A stretch of 64,000 nucleotides of DNA from contig NZ_CP119409.1 in the NCBI RefSeq assembly GCF_029223885.1, forward strand, positions 3,682,501-3,746,500. The letters are read 5' to 3'. The notes under the pieces are model-generated. The model made no database searches. It saw only the letters and a list, made by a program, of their open reading frames with translations, and was not told the DNA's origin. Source of the stretch: Pararhizobium gei. GTDB lineage: Bacteria > Pseudomonadota > Alphaproteobacteria > Rhizobiales > Rhizobiaceae. Made by a program: the position numbers and the translations under genes. Positions 28,354 to 36,583 of this stretch are shown in pieces; the stretch's first letter is position 1; every line of letters begins with the position of its first letter.

Positions 28354-28369
28354 TTAGATTGCGATCTAA
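28354..28369. promoter_or_regulatory. TetR-type operator between efflux pair and regulator
   Basis: TTAGAT-TGCG-ATCTAA is a perfect inverted repeat with 6-base arms, 36 bases from the adaptor start and 47 from the TetR start. Related half-sites (TTTAGAT, ATCTAAT) recur at about 28375-28405. The divergent arrangement fits repression of both promoters by the TetR protein. Confidence 0.7.
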
Positions 28370-28416
28370 CTCTATTTAGATTATAGATGTCAAATGAAAT
28401 CTAATTGGAGGTCGAC

Positions 28417-29004
28417 ATGAGAGTGAGCCGCGCGCAAGCCGAAGAAAACCGCGACAGGGTGATAGATGTCGCGAGCCGTCTGTTTAGAGAGCATGGCTTC
28501 GACGGGATCGGCCTCAAGGATTTGATGAAAGGTGCCGGCCTCACACAAGGCGGGTTTTACAAACAATTCGCATCGAAAGACAACCTCGCTGCACTTGCGT
28601 CAAGGCGCGCCATGGAAAGCGCTACACGCAGATGGTCCTCGGCGGCGAATGACAGTGCCGATCCGCTTAAGGCTGTCATGGCATTCTACCTTTCCCCTGA
28701 CCACAGGGGAGAAAAGGCGGAAGGTTGCCCTTTGGTGGCGCTGGGATCAGACGCGGCTCGCCAGAGCGCGGAAGTCAGGCAACCTTTTGAGGATGGGATG
28801 CGTGCGCATTTCGAGGTGCTGGAGGAACTGATAGGTGACGACAAGAGCCCCGAAACAGAAAAAAAGGCCATGGCAATCCTCTCGCTCATGGTGGGCGCCG
28901 TGATGTTATCGCGGATCATGGAAGACGAAAACCTGTCTCAGGGCATTCTCGACGCAGCCGCTGACGAAGTCAGGCGCATCGCGCGCCGTGACAATGTCGC
29001 CTGA
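28417..29004 (+). CDS. TetR/AcrR-family regulator of the efflux pair
   Basis: 195-residue regulator. The N-terminal helix-turn-helix reads VASRLFREHGFDGIGLKDLM and GLTQGGFYKQFASKDNLAAL, close to the YjdC/BM3R1-like TetR branch that has a QGGFY-type recognition helix. The C-terminal domain would bind an inducer. The ATG at 28417 follows TTGGAGGTCGAC; an in-frame TTG at 28405 overlaps that ribosome site. It is divergent from the efflux genes, with a palindrome between. Confidence 0.9.
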   Translation: MRVSRAQAEENRDRVIDVASRLFREHGFDGIGLKDLMKGAGLTQGGFYKQFASKDNLAALASRRAMESATRRWSSAANDSADPLKAVMAFYLSPDHRGEKAEGCPLVALGSDAARQSAEVRQPFEDGMRAHFEVLEELIGDDKSPETEKKAMAILSLMVGAVMLSRIMEDENLSQGILDAAADEVRRIARRDNVA

Positions 29005-29190
29005 AGGATAAGCCGGGTTCGACGACCTGGCGCGGAAAAGTGCCAAAGTTTAGCTCCCGCCCTGGGAAAGTGAGTGCATCCCAAGGCTCCTGGATAAACC
29101 GCATGTTTAGAGAAGTGACCCTTACCGGATCGTCGGTCAGGACGCTGAAGGCATGCCTAATTTTTCACAGTGAAGACAGGTGGAAGTAAG

Positions 29191-30489
29191 ATGCGCCGTA
29201 TCGTTGTAACGGGAATGGGAGCCGTCAGCCCCCTTGGTGCGAATGTCGGTATCTCATGGTCGCGTCTGCTTGCCGGACAGAGCGGTATCCGGCGACTGCC
29301 TGAAGATATCGTCGGAGACCTGCCTTCGAAAATTGGAGGTGTTGTCCCCTCGTTCGCGGAGGATCCCGAAGGCGGCTTCGATCCCGATACGATCATGGTT
29401 GCGAAGGACCAGCGCAAGGTCGACAGGTTCATCATATTTGCTCTCGCGGCCGCTGATGAGGCCCTCGCGCAGGCGAACTGGACGCCGACGTCGAATGAGG
29501 ACAAACTACGGACCGCGACGATCATCGCGTCCGGTATCGGCGGCTTTCCTGCCATCACCGAAGCGGTCCGCACCGTCGATCAACGCGGTGTACGCCGTCT
29601 TTCACCTTTCACCATACCGTCTTTTCTCGTCAACCTCGCAGCGGGACAGGTCTCGATCCGCCATGGCTTCAAAGGCCCCCTCGGCGCACCCGTGACGGCA
29701 TGTGCGGCCGGCGTCCAGGCAATCGGAGACGCCGCCAGGCTCATCCGATCCAATGAAGCAGACATTGCGATTTGCGGCGGAACAGAAGCTTGCATGAATA
29801 TCGTCAGCCTCGGCGGTTTTGCGGCCGCCAGATCGCTATCGACCGGGTTCAACGAGACCCCGAGCCGGGCATCACGTCCCTTTGACATGTCACGCGACGG
29901 GTTCGTCATGGGCGAAGGAGCCGGAATGCTGGTGATTGAAGCCCTAAGCCATGCACTTGCGCGTGGTGCAACGCCACTTGCCGAACTCGTTGGATACGGC
30001 ACAACAGCCGATGCCCATCACATCACCTCCGGTCCCGAAGATGGAAACGGCGCACGCAGAGCCATGGAGATCGCCATTGCGCAGGCTGGCATTTCCGCGC
30101 GGGAGATCGGTCATCTGAACGCCCATGCGACGTCCACCCCGGTGGGGGATCTTGGAGAAATAAGGGCCATCAAGGGCGTGTTCGGTTCCGACAGATCGAT
30201 TGCTGTCAGCGGCACCAAATCCGCGACAGGACACTTGCTTGGCGCAGCAGGAGGACTGGAAGCCATCTTCACCATTCTGGCGCTTCGGAACCAGATTGCA
30301 CCACCGACCCTGAACCTGAACGACCCCGATCCTGAGGCCGAAGGCATCGATTTCGTGGCAAACCAGTCGCGCCGAACAGACGCTGGGTACGCCATAACCA
30401 ACGGTTTCGGCTTTGGTGGCGTCAATGCCAGCGCAATTTTCAAGCGCTGGTCACGTGGCAGCGTCAATCGCTCACCTTTCACTGGCTGA
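29191..30489 (+). CDS. fabF: Beta-ketoacyl-ACP synthase II (FabF-like)
   Basis: Condensing enzyme of fatty-acid elongation, 432 residues. The Cys-His-His triad is visible: Cys171 in VTACAAGVQAIG, His312 in LNAHATSTPVGD and His348 in KSATGHLLGAAGG. The catalytic-cysteine context VTACAAG differs from the common STACATG. No acyl-carrier-protein or other fab gene adjoins it, so this is probably an extra copy beside a housekeeping fabF elsewhere. The ATG at 29191 follows GGTGGAAG; a GTG at 29170 is an alternative. Confidence 0.9.
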   Translation: MRRIVVTGMGAVSPLGANVGISWSRLLAGQSGIRRLPEDIVGDLPSKIGGVVPSFAEDPEGGFDPDTIMVAKDQRKVDRFIIFALAAADEALAQANWTPTSNEDKLRTATIIASGIGGFPAITEAVRTVDQRGVRRLSPFTIPSFLVNLAAGQVSIRHGFKGPLGAPVTACAAGVQAIGDAARLIRSNEADIAICGGTEACMNIVSLGGFAAARSLSTGFNETPSRASRPFDMSRDGFVMGEGAGMLVIEALSHALARGATPLAELVGYGTTADAHHITSGPEDGNGARRAMEIAIAQAGISAREIGHLNAHATSTPVGDLGEIRAIKGVFGSDRSIAVSGTKSATGHLLGAAGGLEAIFTILALRNQIAPPTLNLNDPDPEAEGIDFVANQSRRTDAGYAITNGFGFGGVNASAIFKRWSRGSVNRSPFTG

Positions 30490-30542
30490 CAGGCATCTTC
30501 GTCCAACCACGTTATGAAATCCTGTCCGAGAGCTTACCGTCT

Positions 30543-30692
30543 ATGAAACCGACAATGGTGACTGCGCCAAACATTCGTCCTCTCAAGCCAGGGATTACCG
30601 TCATTGGTGTTGGCGGCGGTGGTGGCAATGCTATCAACAATATGATCGCGCAGACGCTGACGCCGACATCGTCGTTGGCGCAGGTGGATTGA
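30543..30692 (+). pseudogene. Truncated ftsZ N-terminal fragment
   Basis: A 49-codon frame contains PGITVIGVGGGGGNAINNMI, the highly conserved N-terminal nucleotide-binding strand of FtsZ. Homology stops after about 35 codons and a stop follows; the GTPase tubulin signature and everything after are absent. The fragment cannot be functional FtsZ and is likely a relic of a duplicated copy or of recombination. Confidence 0.8.
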
Positions 30693-30899
30693 CGACCTTC
30701 CGGCGCGTGACCATGCCGCAGTCATACTCTCGATGAGCTGGGCGAACGGCGGGCTGAGCCGGCCGCGGCGTCTCTCGTCCAGCGCCTGCATGAAATCGGC
30801 GACCTCCACCGGCGGTTCAGAGGTGATCAGTGATAGTCGATCAAACTTTGTGAAAGGATAGCCGCCTTTGATGATGACGATTGAACAATCTTGCCCGAG

Positions 30900-31190
30900 A
30901 GGCAGTAGGCCCGGAAAAAAGTCCGGAATACCGGTGGCGCGGTCATGCCCCACCGGCAATGCGATATCGACCGTATCAAATCGTGCAAAGTCCAGCACCG
31001 TGGCCAGCAAGGCGGGAGGTGGCTTGAGCTTATCTCGCGATTAGCCCGCGCCACTGTCTGTCGTAGTATTCCTGATAAGGGGTAGATGGATTGATCGAAA
31101 AGCACGGCCTCCTTGGAAGGGCTCAGGACACCACGCCCCCCCAACTGTCGCGGCGGAGATCGTACCAGTGCCGATAAATCCGTAGATCAT
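30900..31190 (-). pseudogene. Decayed ProC-like (pyrroline-carboxylate reductase) remnant
   Basis: Immediately after the SDR stop at 31193, the frame from 31190 reads MIYGFIGTGTISAATV, matching the N-terminal dinucleotide fold of the ProC-like protein at 41441 (TIGFVGTGAITEAMV). The match then jumps between frames, and stops accumulate. A later stretch on the same strand (VLDFARFDTVDIAL) resembles the next conserved strand of the family. The downstream part to about 30700 is not recognised. The N-terminal match is good; the extent is uncertain. Confidence 0.5.
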
Positions 31191-31192
31191 CT

Positions 31193-31948
31193 TCAGGCCA
31201 CGGCCTGCGCACCCGTTATCTCGACCAGCGATCCGCACATGAATGCAGCTTCGTCGGACGCCAAGAACGCGACCAGCGCGGCGACCTCGTCGGGCTTCCC
31301 GATACGGCCGAACGGAACCATCTTATCGAGATCGGCGATCGTGCGACCCGAACGTTTGACGCCAGCTTCGAGCATGGGCGTATGGATTTCGCCGGGGCAC
31401 ACGGCGTTCACGCGAACCTTGTCGGGGGCGTAGTCGCGCGCGAGGTTTTGCGTGAAGGCGGCGACGGCGGCTTTGGTGGTGTTGTATGCAATATGGTTCG
31501 GCGCCGGATAGAGGCCCCACTGCGACGCCGTGTTGACGATCGCCCCGCCACCGCCGGAAATCATATGCGGAAGTGCCGCCCGGCAGAGATGGAACATCGA
31601 GTCGAGGTTCACCGTAAAGCTGATGTCCCAGTCCTCGTCGGACAGCGACAGCAGATTTCCACGACGATTGATACCAGCATTGTTGACAAGAACGTCTAAC
31701 CGGTCGCTGAGAGCGAACGCCTTCCGGACCAGATCGAGGCAGGAGTCCTTCTTTGAAATGTCCGCAGCAACGACCGTTGCCGCGCCGCCTTCCGCCTCGA
31801 TGCCCTTGACCACTTCCCGAGCGGCCTCTTCGTTCACGTCCGTGACAACGACCAGTGCGCCTTCCGAAGCCAAGCGTCGGGCGATGGCAGAGCCGATGCC
31901 GCCACCGGCACCCGTGACGATGGCAACCTTGTTTTCAAAACGCTTCAT
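31193..31948 (-). CDS. Short-chain dehydrogenase/reductase (classical SDR)
   Basis: 251-residue NAD(P)-dependent oxidoreductase. The cofactor motif is VTGAGGGIGSAIARRL (residue 12), NNAG follows at about 92, and the catalytic Ser-Tyr-Lys set is in NTASQWGLYP and AYNTTKAAV. The acidic residue at the end of strand two (VVTDVNEEAA) favours NAD. Substrate unknown. It lies 14 bases from the next SDR gene on the same strand and belongs to the catabolic operon that starts near 40519. Confidence 0.88.
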   Translation of the reverse strand: MKRFENKVAIVTGAGGGIGSAIARRLASEGALVVVTDVNEEAAREVVKGIEAEGGAATVVAADISKKDSCLDLVRKAFALSDRLDVLVNNAGINRRGNLLSLSDEDWDISFTVNLDSMFHLCRAALPHMISGGGGAIVNTASQWGLYPAPNHIAYNTTKAAVAAFTQNLARDYAPDKVRVNAVCPGEIHTPMLEAGVKRSGRTIADLDKMVPFGRIGKPDEVAALVAFLASDEAAFMCGSLVEITGAQAVA

Positions 31949-31962
31949 GGTGTCTCTCCTCT

Positions 31963-32721
31963 TTATCTGATGTAGCTTCCGCCGTTGACGTCCAGCGTCG
32001 CACCGTTGAGCGACGCCTGTCCCGGTCGTAGAATGAATGCGACGAGTTCGGCGACTTCGCTCGGTTCGGCCATCTCGCCGATCGGAATATCCGCAACTGC
32101 TGCAGCCTTGCCGTGAGCTGCAATGAATTCTTCAGCCATATCGGTTCGCACCCAGCCCGGCGCGATGGCGATCGCGGTCACGCCATCGGCTCCGAAGCTG
32201 CGGGCGATCGATTTCGTCAGATTGACGAGCGCCGCCTTCGTGGACCCGTAGGGCATGGCGTCGGCCGCGTAGCCGCGCTGCCCTGCCCGGCTCGCCATGT
32301 TCACGATCCGACCACCGCCATTGGCCTTGAAATGGCGAATGGCCTCCTTGCAGAGATCGGCGGCGGCGAAGAAGTTTATCTGAAATTCGCGCTGCCACGC
32401 GGCCTTCCAATCAACCGCCGAGCTCTCGATGGAAATCTCCGTGCGGATGCCAGCATTGTTGACGAGACCGTGGATACGCCCGGCCGTTTCAACGGCCCTC
32501 GTCCAGAGGTCGAATGGGCCCTGCGGCGTCGACAAATCTGCCTGAACAATCCACCCGTTTCCGCCGGCCTCGGCGAGAAGCGCCTCGGCTCGGGACTTGT
32601 CGCGGCCGTAGTGAATGATCGCTTGTGCGCCCTCTTTAGCGATTTCTCGCACGATCGCGGCGCCGATCCCGCCTGACGCGCCAGTAACGAGGATGGTCTG
32701 TCCTTCGAGTGTCTTTGTCAT
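31963..32721 (-). CDS. Short-chain dehydrogenase/reductase (FabG-like)
   Basis: 252-residue SDR with VTGASGGIGAAIVREIA at residue 12, NNAG near 92 and the active-site YGSTKAALVNLTK near 163. The C-terminal SLNGATLDVNGGSYI is the FabG-like ending. HYGRDKSRAEALLAEA after strand two suggests NADP preference. It sits 9 bases after the racemase-family gene and would be co-transcribed with it. Substrate not evident from the sequence. Confidence 0.87.
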   Translation of the reverse strand: MTKTLEGQTILVTGASGGIGAAIVREIAKEGAQAIIHYGRDKSRAEALLAEAGGNGWIVQADLSTPQGPFDLWTRAVETAGRIHGLVNNAGIRTEISIESSAVDWKAAWQREFQINFFAAADLCKEAIRHFKANGGGRIVNMASRAGQRGYAADAMPYGSTKAALVNLTKSIARSFGADGVTAIAIAPGWVRTDMAEEFIAAHGKAAAVADIPIGEMAEPSEVAELVAFILRPGQASLNGATLDVNGGSYIR

Positions 32722-32730
32722 GTCCTCACC

Positions 32731-33765
32731 CTATTTCAGAAGGCCGACCTGCGGCCCCCACGTGTCAGATAGCGCGAATCCGATCCTGAACGGATCGTCC
32801 TCCGCGACGCGCAGCTCCGTGCGGCCATAGACGTAACCTCGCCCGGTGATCCGCGGCAGAACTGCCTTTCGGCCTGCGATTTCGGTTTCACCAATTGCCT
32901 CGGCCGTGAACTCCCCGCCGATAATCGAGCGCGACGTCCGGACGTCTCCCACCGAAACCAGGCCGCGGGCGTGAAACGTCGCAAGGTTGGCGGAACTGCC
33001 CGTTCCGCAGGGCGAACGATCAACCCGGCCAGGCATCAACGTCGTGCAGGTTCGCACCGCGCCGTCAGGCTCGTTGTCGCGGAACATGACATAGGCGATC
33101 TCGTCGACGCCTGGGAGCGTCGGATGTGACACGCTGACCTGCTCGGCGAGACGTCGCTTGAGTTCGATCCCCGCCTCCGCAAGGGCGCGCGCATTCTCTG
33201 GTGCTATCGCCAACCCGACCTGGCCGACATCGACCAAGGCATAGTAGACTCCACCGAACGCGATATCGACCTTGAGGCGTCCCCACTGGGGCGTTTCGAT
33301 CTCGTGGTCGAGACGGTCGGCGAAGCTCGCTACATTGTCGAGGCTGACGGTGACGCAGCGGCCATTCTCGCATCGCGCTCTCGCGACGATCAGGCCGGCC
33401 GGCGTGTCGAGCCGAATTGTTGTCTCTGGTTCGACCATGGCGACGCGGCCACTTTCAAGGAGTGCGGTGACGACGCAGATGCAGTTGCTTCCAGACATAG
33501 GATGAGCCCGGTCGGCCTGCAGCACGATGAACCCGGCGTCGGCGTCCGGCCGCGTCGGGGCGACGAGCAGGTTCACCGACATGGCGACGTTCGCACGCGG
33601 TTCGAAGGTGACGAACCGGCGAAGACTGTCGTCCACGTCGTTGATGTGGTTCATCTTGTCCAGCATTGTCGCTCCGGGGGTCTCCGGAGCGCCGCCGACG
33701 AGGACGTGCCCGAGTTCGCCCTGGCAATGAACCAGCAGGAGGTCGAGATGCTTCCCGGATTCCAT
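32731..33765 (-). CDS. Proline-racemase-superfamily enzyme (hydroxyproline epimerase/dehydratase, Ser/Cys type)
   Basis: 344-residue two-domain isomerase. The second catalytic position is Cys253 in RSPCGTGSSANLAT. The first is Ser91 in HPMSGSNCICV, where 4-hydroxyproline 2-epimerases and proline racemases usually have Cys in MCGHG. In the superfamily, Cys/Cys enzymes epimerise, Cys/Thr enzymes dehydrate trans-3-hydroxyproline, and Ser/Cys members have been reported with both activities (recalled, not checked). Neighbouring FAD, DapA and aldehyde dehydrogenase genes support a hydroxyproline pathway. Start chosen at MESGKHLDLL (33765) because the frame above it overlaps the upstream gene end. 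Confidence 0.85.
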   Translation of the reverse strand: MESGKHLDLLLVHCQGELGHVLVGGAPETPGATMLDKMNHINDVDDSLRRFVTFEPRANVAMSVNLLVAPTRPDADAGFIVLQADRAHPMSGSNCICVVTALLESGRVAMVEPETTIRLDTPAGLIVARARCENGRCVTVSLDNVASFADRLDHEIETPQWGRLKVDIAFGGVYYALVDVGQVGLAIAPENARALAEAGIELKRRLAEQVSVSHPTLPGVDEIAYVMFRDNEPDGAVRTCTTLMPGRVDRSPCGTGSSANLATFHARGLVSVGDVRTSRSIIGGEFTAEAIGETEIAGRKAVLPRITGRGYVYGRTELRVAEDDPFRIGFALSDTWGPQVGLLK

Positions 33766-33776
33766 ATTGGGCGACC

Positions 33777-35252
33777 TCACTTGATGTACCAGCCCCATGG
33801 CTTGTCGGTCACATACTTGGTGATCTGCTTGGTTTCGAGATAGTTATCGAGCCCCCAGCGCCCCAGCTCACGACCGATGCCTGACTCCTTGTAGCCGCCC
33901 CATGGCGCCTCAGTGAATGTCGGCTGTGAACAATTGATCCAGACGATGCCGGCGCGGAACGCAGCCGCGACGCGTTCCGCGCGAACGTCGTCCTTCGACA
34001 TGACGGCCGCTCCGAGGCCGAAACGGGAGTCGTTCGAAAGCTCGATCGCCTCTTCCTCGGTCTTGAACGGCTTGACGCAGACGACGGGGCCGAAGATCTC
34101 CTCGATCCACGCGTCGCTGTCCAGTGGCACGTCGGTCAGGATTGTCGGCTGCAGATAGTAGCCCTTGTCGAATCCTTCCGGACGTTCGCCGCCGCAGGCA
34201 ACGGTGGCTCCTGCCTTCCGCGCACCCTCGATCGCGGCGACGACGTTCTCGTACTGCTTCTTGGAGACCAAAGGCCCGAGAAGGACCCCTTCGTCCATCC
34301 CATTGCCGATCTTGATCTTCTTCGTCTCCTCAACCAATCGGGCCATGAAGCGGTCGTAGATCGTATCCTGGACCAGCACGCGCGACGTCCCGGAGCAGAC
34401 CTGTCCCTGGTTCCAGAAGATGCCGAACATAACCCATTCGACGGCGTCATCGATATCCGCGTCCTCGAAGACCACGAACGGCGACTTGCCACCGAGTTCA
34501 AGGCTGATGCGCTTGATGTCGCGTGCAGCGGCCGCCATGATCTTCGAGCCAACCGGGCCAGAGCCCGTGAAGGCCAGCTTGTCGACGCCCTTGTGATCGA
34601 TGATCGCCTGCCCGGCGACAGAGCCGCTACCCGTAAGGACATTCAGGACGCCCGGAGGAAGCCCGGCCTCGTCGGCGACGGCCGCAAGTTCAAGCGCCGT
34701 CAGCGACGTGAGTTCTGCGGGTTTCAGGACGATCGTGCAGCCTGCCGCGAGCGCTGGCGCCACCTTCCAGGCGGCCATCAGGAGTGGAAAGTTCCACGGG
34801 ATGATCGCGCCGGCGACCCCGATCGGTTCCTTGACCGCCTTCGAGGTGAAACGCTCGTCAGGAAGGGAAACGATCTCCTCAGGATTGTTGTCGAGCTGTT
34901 CGGCCAGACCCGCGTAGTAGTCGAAGCAGCCGGCCGCGTCCGCAATGTCCCAGTCGGCTTCCGGAAACGGCTTGCCATTGTCGAGGACTTCGAGCTTGGC
35001 GATTTCCGCCTGACGGGCGCGGATACCGTCGGCGATCGCGCGCAGATACTTGGCGCGCTGCGCGCCCGTGAGCTTTGGCCAGCCGTCCTTGTCGAAAGCC
35101 CGGCGCGCGGCCTTGACGGCGATATCGACGTCTTCGGCGGTCGCCGAGGCGATCATCTGGATCACTTCCTCCGTCGCCGGGTTCGTCACGGTGGAAGAGC
35201 CGCCCATGACCGGCTTCACCCACTTGCCATCGATGTAGAGTTCGGTTCGCAT
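33777..35252 (-). CDS. NAD(P)-dependent aldehyde dehydrogenase
   Basis: 491-residue ALDH-superfamily enzyme. Active-site residues are visible: Asn154 in IIPWNFPLL, Glu252 in LELGGKSP and Cys286 in NQGQVCSGTSRV. The context suits oxidation of alpha-ketoglutarate semialdehyde to alpha-ketoglutarate, the last step of hydroxyproline breakdown. The sequence around Cys286 also resembles betaine/amino-aldehyde dehydrogenases, so substrate is inferred from neighbours. Start MRTELYIDGKWVKPV at 35252; the longer frame runs into the FAD gene. Confidence 0.9.
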   Translation of the reverse strand: MRTELYIDGKWVKPVMGGSSTVTNPATEEVIQMIASATAEDVDIAVKAARRAFDKDGWPKLTGAQRAKYLRAIADGIRARQAEIAKLEVLDNGKPFPEADWDIADAAGCFDYYAGLAEQLDNNPEEIVSLPDERFTSKAVKEPIGVAGAIIPWNFPLLMAAWKVAPALAAGCTIVLKPAELTSLTALELAAVADEAGLPPGVLNVLTGSGSVAGQAIIDHKGVDKLAFTGSGPVGSKIMAAAARDIKRISLELGGKSPFVVFEDADIDDAVEWVMFGIFWNQGQVCSGTSRVLVQDTIYDRFMARLVEETKKIKIGNGMDEGVLLGPLVSKKQYENVVAAIEGARKAGATVACGGERPEGFDKGYYLQPTILTDVPLDSDAWIEEIFGPVVCVKPFKTEEEAIELSNDSRFGLGAAVMSKDDVRAERVAAAFRAGIVWINCSQPTFTEAPWGGYKESGIGRELGRWGLDNYLETKQITKYVTDKPWGWYIK

Positions 35253-35287
35253 TGTCGTTTCCCTTGCCTTCGTTGGCCGCACGCGGT

Positions 35288-36526
35288 TCAGAACCGGTCG
35301 ACGCGATAGGGTTTCATATCGACGGGCGGCGTCGCACCCGTCATGAGATCCGTCATCAGACGGGCTGTGGTCGCCCCGTAGGTCAGTCCGAGATGCCCGT
35401 GGCCCGTGGCGTACCAGACATTGCTCCTCTTGGCCGACCGGCCCATGACCGGGACGGTGTCGGGCATGGCCGGACGGTGGCCCATCCATTCCGTGGCGCC
35501 CTCGACCTTCAGCTCGGGAAGCGCCTCCCTTGCCCGCTTCACCAGCACCTTCGCGCGACGGTAATCGGGGGCGGCGTCGAGGCCCGCCATCTCGACCGTG
35601 CCGCCGACACGGATGCCGCCTGCCGTGGGCGTCACCATGAAGGCGCGCGCGGGCCAGATGAGAGAGTGGCGCATGGAGACGCCCGGCGCCTGGATCTGGG
35701 TGTGGTAGCCCCGCTCCGTCTCGAGCGGGATCGGCTCGCCGAGCATGGCGGAAAGACGCCCGGTGAAGGCGCCCGCAGCAAGAACCACCCTGCCCGCTTG
35801 AAGGCTTCGGCCGTCTTTCAAACGCACGGCGCTGACGCCGACGCTATCCTGCTCGAAGCCCACGACCTCGCCGGTCTGTACAGAACCGCCAAGCTTCTTG
35901 AACTGGTCCGCAAGCGCGACCACGAGCGCGTAGGGATCGGCGATGGACCGGTTGTCTGGGAAGAGCACGGCTTTGCCGATCTTCGTGGTGATGGCCGGTT
36001 CGAGATCGCGAATGGCGTTGCCGCCCAGGACTTCGTAGCGAAAGCCGAAGCGGTCGAGAATGTCGATATGTTCGCGGTCGGCCTTGAATTCAGCCTCGTC
36101 GGTGTAGACGCTGAGGCATCCTTCCGCTGAGATCATGTGCTGGAGGCCAGTCTCGGCGAGCAGTGCGTCCAGGTCTTCGTAGACGCGACGGCACAAAACA
36201 GCGCCCGCCGCCTCCAGTTCGCGAAGTTTCGATGGTCGACTGGCTGCTATGAATCGCAGGAACCAGGGGAAAAGCTTTGGCATATAGGAGGGCCGAATAC
36301 GGACCGGCCCTTCGGGATCCAGCATCCATCCCGGCATTTGCGCCCAGATCCCCGGACGGGACGCGGGCATGAACTCTGTCACGGCGATGCTTGCCATGTT
36401 GCCATAGGACGCGCCGGTCCCCGGCTCGTTGCGATCCAGGAGCACGACGGTCTCGCCACGACGCTGTAGCTGGTAGGCGATTGCGGTGCCGATGATCCCG
36501 GCGCCGATGACGATGGTTTGAGACAC
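35288..36526 (-). CDS. FAD-dependent D-amino-acid dehydrogenase (cis-4-hydroxy-D-proline type)
   Basis: 412-residue DAO-superfamily flavoenzyme. FAD motif IVIGAGIIGTAIAYQLQRRG at residue 5, and C-terminal HRPAMPDTVPVMGRSA and GHGHLGLTYGATTARL. Strong similarity in motifs and length to the enzyme at 18825. Predicted to oxidise cis-4-hydroxy-D-proline, the epimerase product, to the pyrroline passed to the DapA-family enzyme. It lies between these partner genes on the same strand. Confidence 0.86.
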   Translation of the reverse strand: MSQTIVIGAGIIGTAIAYQLQRRGETVVLLDRNEPGTGASYGNMASIAVTEFMPASRPGIWAQMPGWMLDPEGPVRIRPSYMPKLFPWFLRFIAASRPSKLRELEAAGAVLCRRVYEDLDALLAETGLQHMISAEGCLSVYTDEAEFKADREHIDILDRFGFRYEVLGGNAIRDLEPAITTKIGKAVLFPDNRSIADPYALVVALADQFKKLGGSVQTGEVVGFEQDSVGVSAVRLKDGRSLQAGRVVLAAGAFTGRLSAMLGEPIPLETERGYHTQIQAPGVSMRHSLIWPARAFMVTPTAGGIRVGGTVEMAGLDAAPDYRRAKVLVKRAREALPELKVEGATEWMGHRPAMPDTVPVMGRSAKRSNVWYATGHGHLGLTYGATTARLMTDLMTGATPPVDMKPYRVDRF

Positions 36527-36583
36527 TTCAGTTCCTCGATCTGTGGAGACGGCCGGAGTTTCGATCCCGGCCGTCTGCTTCCC

